Below are positions 56,927 through 64,000 of a stretch of 64,000 bases of DNA, piece after piece. The stretch comes from Terriglobia bacterium (GTDB lineage: Bacteria > Acidobacteriota > Terriglobia > JAIQFV01). The DNA lies in contig JAIQFV010000002.1 of the NCBI GenBank assembly GCA_020073085.1, positions 312,875 to 376,874 of the forward strand, read 5' to 3'. How positions within the stretch are numbered: the stretch's first letter is position 1; every line of letters begins with the position of its first letter. A program made the translations under genes and the position numbers. The notes under the pieces were generated by a model. That model saw nothing but the letters and a program-made list of their open reading frames with translations, searched no databases and was not told the origin of the DNA.

Positions 56927-58471
56927 ATGGGAATCTCCCGCATTTTTCACGTCGATATGGACGCCTTTTTTGTCGCCGTGGAGGAACTGCTTGATCCCTC
57001 GTTGAGAGGCAAGCCCGTCGTGGTGGGCGCCCAACCCGGTCATCGAGGGGTTGTCGCCGCTGCTTCCTACGAGGCCAGAAAATTTGGTATCCATTCGGCG
57101 ATGCCGGTCTCCGAAGCCGTGCGGCGATGTCCTCAGGCCATTTTCTTGCCGGGACACTCCAACCTGTATTCGAAGTATTCCAACGAGGTTCATAAAATTC
57201 TCTGCCGGTATTCGCCGATCGTGGAAATGGTTTCCATCGACGAAGGCTATCTCGATATGACCGGGACGGAGCGGATGTTCTCCACAGCCCGTGCGTCCCG
57301 AGTACCGTCTCAGCGTGCGATGAATCACGGTTTTCTCGAGGAGGGAGAGACCGGGGCGGATCCCACCCGGGAAGGAGGAGAAGATGCGGAGCAGCCTCCC
57401 GGGCGCCGGCGCCCGACCCCGATGGCGCTTGATCCTAGAAACCTCTTGGGGGTTTCAATCGCCTCCAGTGCGGCAGACGGTCGGAAAACAAGGAAGACAT
57501 CGTCCGATGATGCCGATGATGAAGGCATGTCCAGGAGGGAGTTCGACATTCATGAGCTCGCCACCACAGGGCGGCCTTCGACGGAAGGGCGAATTGCCAA
57601 CACGAAGGACCCCACCCCCACCTTCCAACCGGTCCGGGGACATGTCGACTCGGATTTTTTTATGATGTCAGTGGCCACGCGTCTGCGCGACGAAATCATT
57701 CAGCGCACCGGCCTGAGTGCGTCGGTCGGGATTGGCACTTCACGCCTGGTCGCCAAAGTGGCGTCCGATCTCGCAAAGCCCCGGGGAATTTTTTTGGTGG
57801 CCCCCGGCCATGAGGCCGCCCTTTTGGCCCCCTTGAACATCCGACGGATCCCCGGCATCGGCCCAAAGACTGAAAAACAGTTGAACGACCTTGGGGTCCG
57901 CACCGTGGGCGATCTGCAGAAGTTCGAGGCGAGCTTCCTTAAGGAGCAGTTCGGGAGTTGGGGCGAATCCCTGGCGATCAAGGCACAGGGCGGCAGCGAC
58001 TGGCGCTATCAGGGCAATGAGGACCCCAAGTCCATCAGTCATGAGAACACATTTGCCGAGGACACCAGCGATCGGGAACAGATCGAATCCACCCTGGTGT
58101 ATCTGATCCAGCGGGTCGGCAAGCGCCTCCGCGACCACCGGCTCTATGCCTCGACCCTCCAGTTGAAATTACGCGATTCAAAGTTCCGGACGATCACTCG
58201 AGCCGTCACCCTGTCGGAGCCGACAGATATTGATGCGGTGATCCTCAAGAACGGCCTGGGGCTGCTTCATCAGCACTGGGACGGAAAGAGCCCCGTTCGC
58301 TTGATCGGAATGGGAGTCAGTGGCCTCACGCCCCAGGGTCCCGCGGCCAGGCTGATCGATGGAGGTCAATCCGAAAGGCTCGAGAAACTCTATCAGGCTG
58401 CCGACACGATCCGGGAGAAATATGGATTTGACATGTTGAAATCACCTCGCGGGGGAAGGAGGGAGAAATAA
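56927..58471 (+). CDS. dinB: DNA polymerase IV (Y-family) with a large insert in the palm
   Basis: 514 residues, against about 350-400 usual. 'IFHVDMDAFFVAVEE' has Asp10, and 'SIDEGYLDMTGTERMF' has the Asp105-Glu106 pair, so the catalytic site is intact. Between residue 118 and about 247 a Pro/Arg/Asp/Glu-rich segment replaces the few residues normally joining 'TGTERlf' to 'A..LR..I...tGLsaSVGIGTSRLVAKVASD'. Helix-hairpin-helix ('NIRRIPGIGPKTEKQLNDLGVRTVGDLQ') and little-finger domains follow and are complete. The frame is intact across the insert. It performs translesion synthesis; downstream of lexA, so probably SOS-induced. Confidence 0.93.
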   Translation: MGISRIFHVDMDAFFVAVEELLDPSLRGKPVVVGAQPGHRGVVAAASYEARKFGIHSAMPVSEAVRRCPQAIFLPGHSNLYSKYSNEVHKILCRYSPIVEMVSIDEGYLDMTGTERMFSTARASRVPSQRAMNHGFLEEGETGADPTREGGEDAEQPPGRRRPTPMALDPRNLLGVSIASSAADGRKTRKTSSDDADDEGMSRREFDIHELATTGRPSTEGRIANTKDPTPTFQPVRGHVDSDFFMMSVATRLRDEIIQRTGLSASVGIGTSRLVAKVASDLAKPRGIFLVAPGHEAALLAPLNIRRIPGIGPKTEKQLNDLGVRTVGDLQKFEASFLKEQFGSWGESLAIKAQGGSDWRYQGNEDPKSISHENTFAEDTSDREQIESTLVYLIQRVGKRLRDHRLYASTLQLKLRDSKFRTITRAVTLSEPTDIDAVILKNGLGLLHQHWDGKSPVRLIGMGVSGLTPQGPAARLIDGGQSERLEKLYQAADTIREKYGFDMLKSPRGGRREK

Positions 58472-58671
58472 GTTGTCAGTTCTCAGTTGCCAGTTCTCAG
58501 TACGAGCGGTCAGCCATCAGCCATCAGCAAACGCTCTCAGGACAACTAAGTGGGTTGGCTCTGAACTCCAAGCGGATAAGTCTCAGAGCAAAAATGATTG
58601 TCAGTGGTCTCAACTGAGCGCTGACAGCACGTTGCTGGCAACTGAGAACCGACAACTGACAACTGATTCCT
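58471..58671. repeat. Element bounded by inverted heptameric arrays
   Basis: The left array at 58471-58498 has units AGTTGTC, AGTTCTC. The right array at 58637-58671 has the complementary units TGGCAAC, TGAGAAC. The two are inverted copies and read alike over about 25 positions. A second short array, TCAGCCA repeated at 58510-58530, lies inside. The left array starts at the last base of the dinB stop codon. Confidence 0.75.
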
Positions 58672-58707
58672 CACACCGGCATCCTCATTTTGTGCTAAAT
58701 TCTCCCT

Positions 58708-59289
58708 ATGCCGGTCATTCAATTCATGGGGCTACCTGGTTCAGGCAAGAGCACCCTGGCTCGTGGGCTAAAGGCCTGGTTGGGATGGCAGCACAGCTTT
58801 CGAATTGGAACCTACCACAAAGGGTTTCCATCAACCGTGGAGGGCGATTTGGCCGCGTGGCAGGCCATGCTCGAAGACATGGCCGCTTCCGGGTGGGATC
58901 ATTTCATTCTTGAAACTTCGGGAATGGATGCGCGATGGAACGATGTGCTGGAGCACTGCGGCCCCCGGAATGTCCTCACCTTCAAGTTGGAATGCGATCG
59001 GCGAGAACTGATCCGGCGTATCGCGGCCAAGAGTTCTGAAGATCAGGCGCATGGCGATTGGTTTCCCCCCGACCGGTTTGAAGACAAGATCGCCTATGTC
59101 CAGGCGGTCTTTGCGGAATTTTCATCGAAGCCGGCCGAGGTGGTGCTCAACACCACGCGTGCCTCGCACAGCGAGATGCTTGACCTGGTCATGCGATTCA
59201 TTTCAACGCGCAAGTCCTTTCTCGAAGACTCATTTCACCTGGAATGCAAGGGTCAAGGCAGTGAACGATCTGTTCCGCTTCAAAGCTGA
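58708..59289 (+). CDS. P-loop kinase-like ATPase of unknown substrate
   Basis: 193 residues. Walker A GLPGSGKST is at residues 8-16. A kinase-like base 'WDHFILETSGMD' and a lid region with Arg residues 'ECDRRELIRRIAAKSSEDQAHGDWFPPDRFEDKIAYVQAVF' follow. This resembles the zeta-toxin, APS-kinase and gluconate-kinase group of small P-loop kinases, but no diagnostic substrate motif is present. It lies between the heptamer element and recQ; the 66-bp gap to recQ allows co-transcription. Confidence 0.78.
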   Translation: MPVIQFMGLPGSGKSTLARGLKAWLGWQHSFRIGTYHKGFPSTVEGDLAAWQAMLEDMAASGWDHFILETSGMDARWNDVLEHCGPRNVLTFKLECDRRELIRRIAAKSSEDQAHGDWFPPDRFEDKIAYVQAVFAEFSSKPAEVVLNTTRASHSEMLDLVMRFISTRKSFLEDSFHLECKGQGSERSVPLQS

Positions 59290-59355
59290 CCCCAAGGCGC
59301 TTGGAGTGATGTCAATCGTAATTGAAGTTTCACCCAACCCCCCGTTCCTCTCTAT

Positions 59356-61905
59356 ATGACCGAATCCACGATTCTCTCTCCGTCCTCTGTCATGGAATTG
59401 CTCCGTTCCCGGTTCGGCTTTTCAGACTTCCGTGAAGGTCAGGAAGAAGTCATTGAGGCGGTGATGGCAGGGGAAGACGTCTTGACGATCATGCCGACGG
59501 GCAGTGGGAAATCGCTCTGCTACCAGCTTCCCGCCCTGGCCTTCGAAGGGATCACCCTGGTTGTCTCGCCCCTGATCGCCCTGATGAAGGACCAGGTCGA
59601 TGCCCTGAGCCGCCGCTCCATTCCCGCCTCCTTCATCAACTCCACGCTGACCCTGGAAGAACAGCGAGGCCGCATCGCGGCGCTCCGCCGCGGCGCCTAC
59701 AAACTTCTCTACGTGGCGCCGGAGCGCTTTCGGAGCCGGATGTTTACCGAAGGGCTCTCGGGCCTCAAGGTTGCTTTGTTGGCGGTGGATGAGGCGCACT
59801 GCGTTTCGGAATGGGGGCATGATTTTCGTCCCGATTACTTGCGGCTCAAACCCGCCATCGAGAACCTGGGGCGCCCCGTCGTGATCGCACTCACCGCCAC
59901 GGCCACCCCCGAAGTTCGCAGCGACATCATCCTCCAGCTCGGTCTTCGCCAGCCCAGGCTCTTTGTCACCGGATTCGATCGGAAGAACCTCTTCCTCGAT
60001 GTCATCCCTGTCTCCGGTGATATGGATAAACATGAAACGATCCTACGAATCATCGGGGACCTCAAGGCGAAACCGGTTTCCGACGCTTCCGCCCCGGGTA
60101 AAGCTCCGGATCCCTGCGGCATCATTTATGCCGCCACGAGGAAGAACGTGGAAACGATTGCCGACGTATTATCCACGGCTGGCCTGAATGTGGCGCCCTA
60201 TCATGCGGGCATGGACGATGCCGACCGCCATCGCGTACAGAATGCGTTCATGTCGTCGCGCACGCCCATCGTCGCCGCCACCAACGCCTTTGGGATGGGG
60301 ATCGACAAGGCCAACCTCCGGTTCGTGATCCACTTTGATGTGCCCGGCTCCCTTGAAGCCTACTACCAGGAAATCGGCCGGGCGGGTCGCGATGGCTTGT
60401 ATTCACGATGTGCGCTGCTCTGGAATTATGCGGACGTTCACACACAGGAGTTTTTCATTGACTCCAGTTATCCCCCTCATGAAGTGATTGCAGAAATATA
60501 TGCCATGTTGGTCCGCCTCAATGTGGATGAGGTCTTATTGACGCACAAGGAGATTCTGCAGCGGGTCCCTTTGGCGGAAAGTGAAATGGCGGTGTCTTCG
60601 TCGCTCAAGATTTTGGAGAAAGCCGGCGTGCTCGAACGGGGATTGGATCATGGCGCCGTGGCCCGGGTCACGGCCCTCCCGAAGCTGACGGCCGAGGCCC
60701 GGGCGGATACGCCGGCCCTGCGCTCGACCAGCGGCACGCTGGAGGAAGCGGTCCGATTGAGGACCCGGATCATCGATGCATTGATGCTCGATCTGGGGTC
60801 GCACCTGGGCGAGCCTCGCCATGTCGATCTCGAGGAACTGGCGGAATCCCTTGCGGCCGATCTGGACGCCGTGCGGCGGGGTTTACGCACCCTCGCTTCA
60901 GCCGGACTCATCCATTATGAGCCGCCCTTCCGGGGCCGGGGGCTGCGGATGCTCCAGCGCCTCCCGTTCAAGCAGGTTTCCATCCCGTGGGATGAACTGA
61001 CCCGCCGGGCCGAGCTGGAACACCGCAAGCTGAGACGCATGATCGACTACGCCTGCCATTCCGGCTGCTCCCGGGCATTCATTCTGAACTACTTTGGAGA
61101 AAAACCGCGGCATCCGCACTGCGGGTTTTGCGGGAATTGCTCTCGTTTCGTGGTGGAGGAGGAGCGCGCCCTCACCCCGGAAGAAACACTGGTCGTGCGA
61201 AAGATTCTCAGCTGCGTCGCGCGCCTGAAGGGGCGCTTTGGAAGGATGCGTGTCGCCCAGGTGCTGACAGGGTCGAAAGTGAAACAGGTTCATGTGCTGG
61301 GCCTTGACCAGCTTTCCACTTATGGCCTGCTGTCTGAGTTTGCGCAGGAAACGGTTCTGGATTGGATCGAGCGCCTGATCCAGGCAGAGGCCATCATGGT
61401 TCGCGGTGAAGAGTACCCGACCGTCGAACTCACCCCGTTCGGGCGGGAGATCATGCACGAACGCGCGACCCTCAAGCTGTCATTTCCTAAAGATGTTTCC
61501 GTCTCGCCTGCGGACCGGCCTTCCGGCACGACAGGTCCGACAGTTCGCCGCGGAGGGAAGTGGGGGGAATCGATCTCTCTCAGGAAGAAGGCGGCGAAGG
61601 GTGAAAGCGATTTGGAAACCCTGGCCATGCTGCGGGAGGGGCTGACGATCGAAGAAATCGCCCGCCGCCGCCGGCTCCGGCCCTCCACCGTCTCCCGTCA
61701 CGTCCTGACCCTGCTCGACGCCGGAGAAGACATCGACCTCTCTAAGCTCGTGCCCGCGGCAAAGGCCGACACGATCCGAAAAGCGATGAAGTCCACACAC
61801 GATTTTTCACTAAGGGGCCTCAAAGCAGTGCTTCCTCCCCATGTCTCTTATGAAGATATTCAACTCGTCTTGGCTATGAGAAGACTGGAGTGGAAGAAGC
61901 AGTGA
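59356..61905 (+). CDS. recQ: ATP-dependent DNA helicase RecQ with extra C-terminal HTH domain
   Basis: 849 residues, longer than the usual 600-720. It has Walker A 'PTGSGKS' at 47-53, DEAHC at 145-149, 'NAFGMGIDKANLRFVIH' and the arginine-finger motif 'QEIGRAGRDG'. The zinc-binding Cys set is 'YACHSGCSR...HCGFCGNCSR'. An RQC winged helix 'LKGRFGRMRVAQVLTG...' follows, then a C-terminal 'LREGLTIEEIARRRRLRPSTVSRHVLTLLDAGEDIDLSKLV', a helix-turn-helix like that found at the end of some RecQ proteins in place of HRDC. A segment of about 100 residues between the helicase core and the zinc domain is additional. Unwinds DNA 3' to 5' in recombination and repair. Confidence 0.93.
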   Translation: MTESTILSPSSVMELLRSRFGFSDFREGQEEVIEAVMAGEDVLTIMPTGSGKSLCYQLPALAFEGITLVVSPLIALMKDQVDALSRRSIPASFINSTLTLEEQRGRIAALRRGAYKLLYVAPERFRSRMFTEGLSGLKVALLAVDEAHCVSEWGHDFRPDYLRLKPAIENLGRPVVIALTATATPEVRSDIILQLGLRQPRLFVTGFDRKNLFLDVIPVSGDMDKHETILRIIGDLKAKPVSDASAPGKAPDPCGIIYAATRKNVETIADVLSTAGLNVAPYHAGMDDADRHRVQNAFMSSRTPIVAATNAFGMGIDKANLRFVIHFDVPGSLEAYYQEIGRAGRDGLYSRCALLWNYADVHTQEFFIDSSYPPHEVIAEIYAMLVRLNVDEVLLTHKEILQRVPLAESEMAVSSSLKILEKAGVLERGLDHGAVARVTALPKLTAEARADTPALRSTSGTLEEAVRLRTRIIDALMLDLGSHLGEPRHVDLEELAESLAADLDAVRRGLRTLASAGLIHYEPPFRGRGLRMLQRLPFKQVSIPWDELTRRAELEHRKLRRMIDYACHSGCSRAFILNYFGEKPRHPHCGFCGNCSRFVVEEERALTPEETLVVRKILSCVARLKGRFGRMRVAQVLTGSKVKQVHVLGLDQLSTYGLLSEFAQETVLDWIERLIQAEAIMVRGEEYPTVELTPFGREIMHERATLKLSFPKDVSVSPADRPSGTTGPTVRRGGKWGESISLRKKAAKGESDLETLAMLREGLTIEEIARRRRLRPSTVSRHVLTLLDAGEDIDLSKLVPAAKADTIRKAMKSTHDFSLRGLKAVLPPHVSYEDIQLVLAMRRLEWKKQ

Positions 61906-61978
61906 GGGCTGGCGGCGGGATCAGTCGGCCCTGTCAGATGTCCCCGTAATCCCGGATTCATGCGATAATCTCCGCATC

Positions 61979-63520
61979 ATGACCGCCGTTCAGTTTCTGC
62001 TGGATACACCCCTGCTGGGGTCAGCCGCCGCGATCGTCAAGACGCTGCGCGACCATGATTTCGAGGCCTATTTTGTCGGCGGGTGTGTGCGTGATTTGGT
62101 TATGGGGCGCGCACCGAAAGACGTGGATATCGCGACCAACGCCACGCCGGACGTGGTGCAGGAGATCTTTCCCAACACCGTCGCCGTAGGTGAGTCGTTC
62201 GGTGTCGTCATCGTCCTCTGGGGAGGGATTCATTTTGAAGTCGCGACGTTTCGCTCCGAGACCAGCTACAGCGATGGCCGTCGACCGGACTCCGTGCGGT
62301 ACTCTGCCTCTGCGGAGGAGGACTCGCGGCGGCGGGATTTCACCATTAACGCCCTCTTCTACGATCCGCTGGCGGGAAGGCTGCTTGACTTCCATGGGGG
62401 GTGGGACGACATCGAGCACAAGATTGTCCGGGCCATTGGAAGTCCCCGGGAGCGCTTTCGGGAAGACAAGCTGCGCCTGCTGCGCGCCGTTCGCTTTGCC
62501 GCGCGTTTTGAATCCGTGATTGAACCGGAGACGCGGCAAGCCATCGTCGACGCCGCGGCGGAAATCAAGCAGGTCAGCGCAGAACGTCAGCGCGATGAAC
62601 TGACTCGAATTCTCACCGACGGTCACTCCCGCCGCGGGTTCCAATTGCTTGATGAGTTGGGCCTGCTTGCTCCTTTACTCCCCGAAGTCAGTGACTTGAA
62701 AGGGGTGGAACAACCCCCTGAATTTCATCCTGAGGGCGACGTGTGGGAGCACACGATGCTCCTGCTGAAGGTCATGGATGAGACTAAAAATAAGGTTTCA
62801 GGTGTCGGGTGTCAGGTGTCGGGGAAGAGAAGCGGAGGTCGGAAGTCGGAAGTCGGAAGCCAGAGGCCAGAAGCCGGAGGTCAGAGGTCGGAAGCTGCAG
62901 AAGGAAGCTCTGCGACCTTTTCTGGCAACTGGGAACTGGCAACTGGCAACTCTCCACCCCCCTGGAACCTGTCAGCAGACTCCTATCCTTCCCCGATCCT
63001 TGCTTGGGCAGCGTTGCTTCATGACATCGGCAAGCCGGCGACCTTCCGTCGCGCCCCGGATCGGATCCGGTTCGACGGTCACGTGGAAACGGGAGCCAGG
63101 ATGGCGCGGCAAATCGGCCGGCGCTTCCGAATGTCCAATGAGGAGACCGAAGCCGTTGCCGAGCTGGTGCTCGACCACTTGAGGTTCAAGGATGTTCAGA
63201 AGATGCGTTCTTCCACCCTGAAGCGTTTTGTGCGCCGCGAGCAGTTTGCTGAACACCTGGAGCTTCATCGGCTGGACTGCCTGGCATGCCACGGCAATCT
63301 GGAGGCCTATTACTTCACGCGCGGGTACGCCGAGGCGCTCACACCGGAGGAGGCCCGCCCGAAGCCCATCCTTACCGGCAGCGACCTGATCGATCTGGGT
63401 TATGCCCCGGGCCCTGAATTCAAAAAAATCCTCACCGCGCTGGAAGACGCTCAGTTGGAGAACCAGATCAAAGATCGAGAGTCGGCCCTGGAATACCTGC
63501 GGAAGCGATATTCGCCATGA
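61979..63520 (+). CDS. cca: CCA tRNA nucleotidyltransferase / poly(A)-polymerase family with HD domain, carrying a heptamer-repeat insert
   Basis: 513 residues. The head 'YFVGGCVRDLVMGRAPKDVDIATNATPDVVQEIF' has the DxD metal pair, and 'RRRDFTINALFYDPLAGRLLDFHGGWDDI' plus 'DKLRLLRAVRFAARF' are the neck and RNA-binding motifs. 'EGDVWEHTMLLLKVMDE' leads to the HD metal site 'ALLHDIGKPATF'. Between them (about residues 270-335) lies a low-complexity stretch encoded by the heptamer arrays at 62798-62950; homologues need only a few residues here. It adds CCA to tRNA ends or A residues to RNA; the local tRNA-Gln already encodes CCA. Confidence 0.93.
   Translation: MTAVQFLLDTPLLGSAAAIVKTLRDHDFEAYFVGGCVRDLVMGRAPKDVDIATNATPDVVQEIFPNTVAVGESFGVVIVLWGGIHFEVATFRSETSYSDGRRPDSVRYSASAEEDSRRRDFTINALFYDPLAGRLLDFHGGWDDIEHKIVRAIGSPRERFREDKLRLLRAVRFAARFESVIEPETRQAIVDAAAEIKQVSAERQRDELTRILTDGHSRRGFQLLDELGLLAPLLPEVSDLKGVEQPPEFHPEGDVWEHTMLLLKVMDETKNKVSGVGCQVSGKRSGGRKSEVGSQRPEAGGQRSEAAEGSSATFSGNWELATGNSPPPWNLSADSYPSPILAWAALLHDIGKPATFRRAPDRIRFDGHVETGARMARQIGRRFRMSNEETEAVAELVLDHLRFKDVQKMRSSTLKRFVRREQFAEHLELHRLDCLACHGNLEAYYFTRGYAEALTPEEARPKPILTGSDLIDLGYAPGPEFKKILTALEDAQLENQIKDRESALEYLRKRYSP
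62798..62950. repeat. Two heptameric arrays inside the cca reading frame
   Basis: Fourteen successive 7-base units run from 62798 to 62895, first TCAGGTG-like, then CGGAAGT and CAGAAGC-like. After 27 bases, four units of TGGCAAC type follow at 62923-62950. The units are the same families found between genes elsewhere in the window. No stop codon is created in the cca frame; the encoded peptide is rich in Gly, Ser, Arg and Glu. Confidence 0.85.
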
Positions 63521-63968
63521 AGAGGAGTAGGACCGGGACGCATGCGGTAAGGGGATGAGAATCGAAAACAGGTAATTGGAAAATGGAAAGGGCTGATCCA
63601 AAAATTCTTTGTCCTATGTCCAGGCCTGACCCGAATGGCGCTTAGTTAAGAAATTGAGATGGAAATTGATCCGCTTCCCCGAAGGGGAAGTCTTCAATAG
63701 CCCAGGGTTGCCCCTTGGGCTACCCTGGGTGGGGATCGCCCTAAGAGAAGAAGGAACTCTGAAGGAGTTCCTTCCCCTTGAGGATCTGGGTTCGATCCCG
63801 CCCAAACAGGACCAAAGACACCTCCTCCAGCGCCACCCTGTGCGCTGATTGCGACGATCATAAGCGTCTTTTCAGGGATAAGGTTAGCTCCGTTTTCCCA
63901 TTCTCTTAACTTAGCGCCATTCAGGCCCCAATACTTCTCTTCCTAGCCTGCGGGGGTACAACGGGAGT
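63521..63968. other. Gene-free region with repeats
   Basis: 448 bp without a credible gene. It holds a weak heptameric stretch at 63566-63593 (AAACAGG, TAATTGG type units) and the hairpin cluster 63668-63786. The rest should carry the promoter of the next gene. Confidence 0.5.
63668..63786. repeat. MITE/REP-like cluster of three hairpins
   Basis: Three hairpins lie in line: CTTCCCC-GAA-GGGGAAG (63674-63690), CCCAGGGT/ACCCTGGG (63701-63708 with 63722-63729), and a perfect 9-bp stem AAGGAACTC/GAGTTCCTT with a 5-base loop (63751-63773). The outer ends, GATCC...AAGGGGAAG and CTTCCCCTT..GGATC, are inverted copies, so the whole looks like one element. Confidence 0.65.
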
Positions 63969-64000
63969 ATGAAACGAATTCGAATTCTTAGTGGAGCGGC
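63969..64000 (+). CDS. Start of a gene cut by the window end, possibly trpS
   Basis: ATG 63969 opens a frame reading MKRIRILSGA up to the edge. This fits the first residues of tryptophanyl-tRNA synthetase ('riLSGa.PTG.lHLG'), but only ten residues are visible and the Shine-Dalgarno spacing is short. Treat as a guess. Confidence 0.3.
   Translation, partial: MKRIRILSGA

Noticed and set aside
57281..57664. dinB as a pseudogene disrupted by an insertion.
   Set aside because: The frame is open through the insert, catalytic residues and all downstream domains are intact, and codon use in the downstream part is normal.
62798..62950. Possible CRISPR array or minisatellite in cca.
   Set aside because: Units are seven bases without spacers, unlike CRISPR, and variable in sequence while fixed in period, unlike a simple minisatellite. 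It is treated as a heptameric repeat instead.

Overview
The window is GC-rich bacterial DNA with dense, mostly well-recognised genes, no rRNA, no CRISPR array and no transposase gene. The gene mix points to a soil or sediment type Acidobacteriota (inference): a DUF1501/DUF1800 pair, a Vps10-like beta-propeller protein, an S53 pro-kumamolisin with a long modular C-terminus, a choice-of-anchor V/TIG surface protein, many cupin, TlpA and YceI type exported proteins, and an F1 ATP synthase operon in the order delta-alpha-gamma-beta-epsilon. No rRNA or marker set is present to prove the phylum.

Layout. 1-4908: F1 sector of ATP synthase (atpH partial, atpA, atpG, atpD, atpC). 4909-5690: gene-free, AT-rich island. 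5691-13697: two giant exported proteins sharing the same repeated beta module, separated by tRNA-Gln(CTG) and a SAM methyltransferase. 13869-16030 (minus): SRPBCC protein, DUF2007 protein, TlpA-like exported thioredoxin. 16361-17432: a pair of proteins built from one duplicated domain. 18016-25064: Omp85/TamA-like barrel plus TamB, an outer-membrane assembly pair. 25436-30557: a trehalose operon with a membrane-anchored, sensor-like OtsA fusion, OtsB, a DUF5752 protein and a TreT-like synthase. 30709-37270 (minus): a complete tripartite RND efflux operon led by its TetR regulator, with a readable promoter/operator. 37404-45852: repeat-rich stretch with a bicupin, a small overlapping nucleotidyltransferase module, the Vps10-like protein, YceI and a Qng1-type queuosine-salvage enzyme. 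45940-53130: aldehyde dehydrogenase, YVTN propeller, NDUFA9-like SDR, DUF1501 and DUF1800. 53395-55868: coiled-coil exported protein, TlpA/CcdA thiol pair, small membrane protein. 56134-63520: genome-maintenance block with lexA, dinB (Pol IV), a P-loop kinase, recQ and cca.

The most unusual signal is not a gene. Arrays with a strict 7-base period occur at six clear places (17444, 33874/34028, 47404, 58471/58637 and two arrays inside cca) plus one weak one (63566). They resemble the heptameric STRR repeats known from filamentous cyanobacteria. At two loci the arrays form inverted pairs, and in cca they lie inside the reading frame without breaking it. A second layer of palindromic, MITE/REP-like elements fills the intergenic spaces at 13724, 37404/37547, 43147, 45319/45565, 45782 and 63668. 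Pol IV also carries an insert of about 125 residues right after its catalytic SIDE motif.

Functionally the window combines energy generation, envelope biogenesis and stress defence: Omp85/TamB, RND efflux, redox folding by TlpA/CcdA, trehalose synthesis by two routes, and an SOS regulator next to a translesion polymerase.
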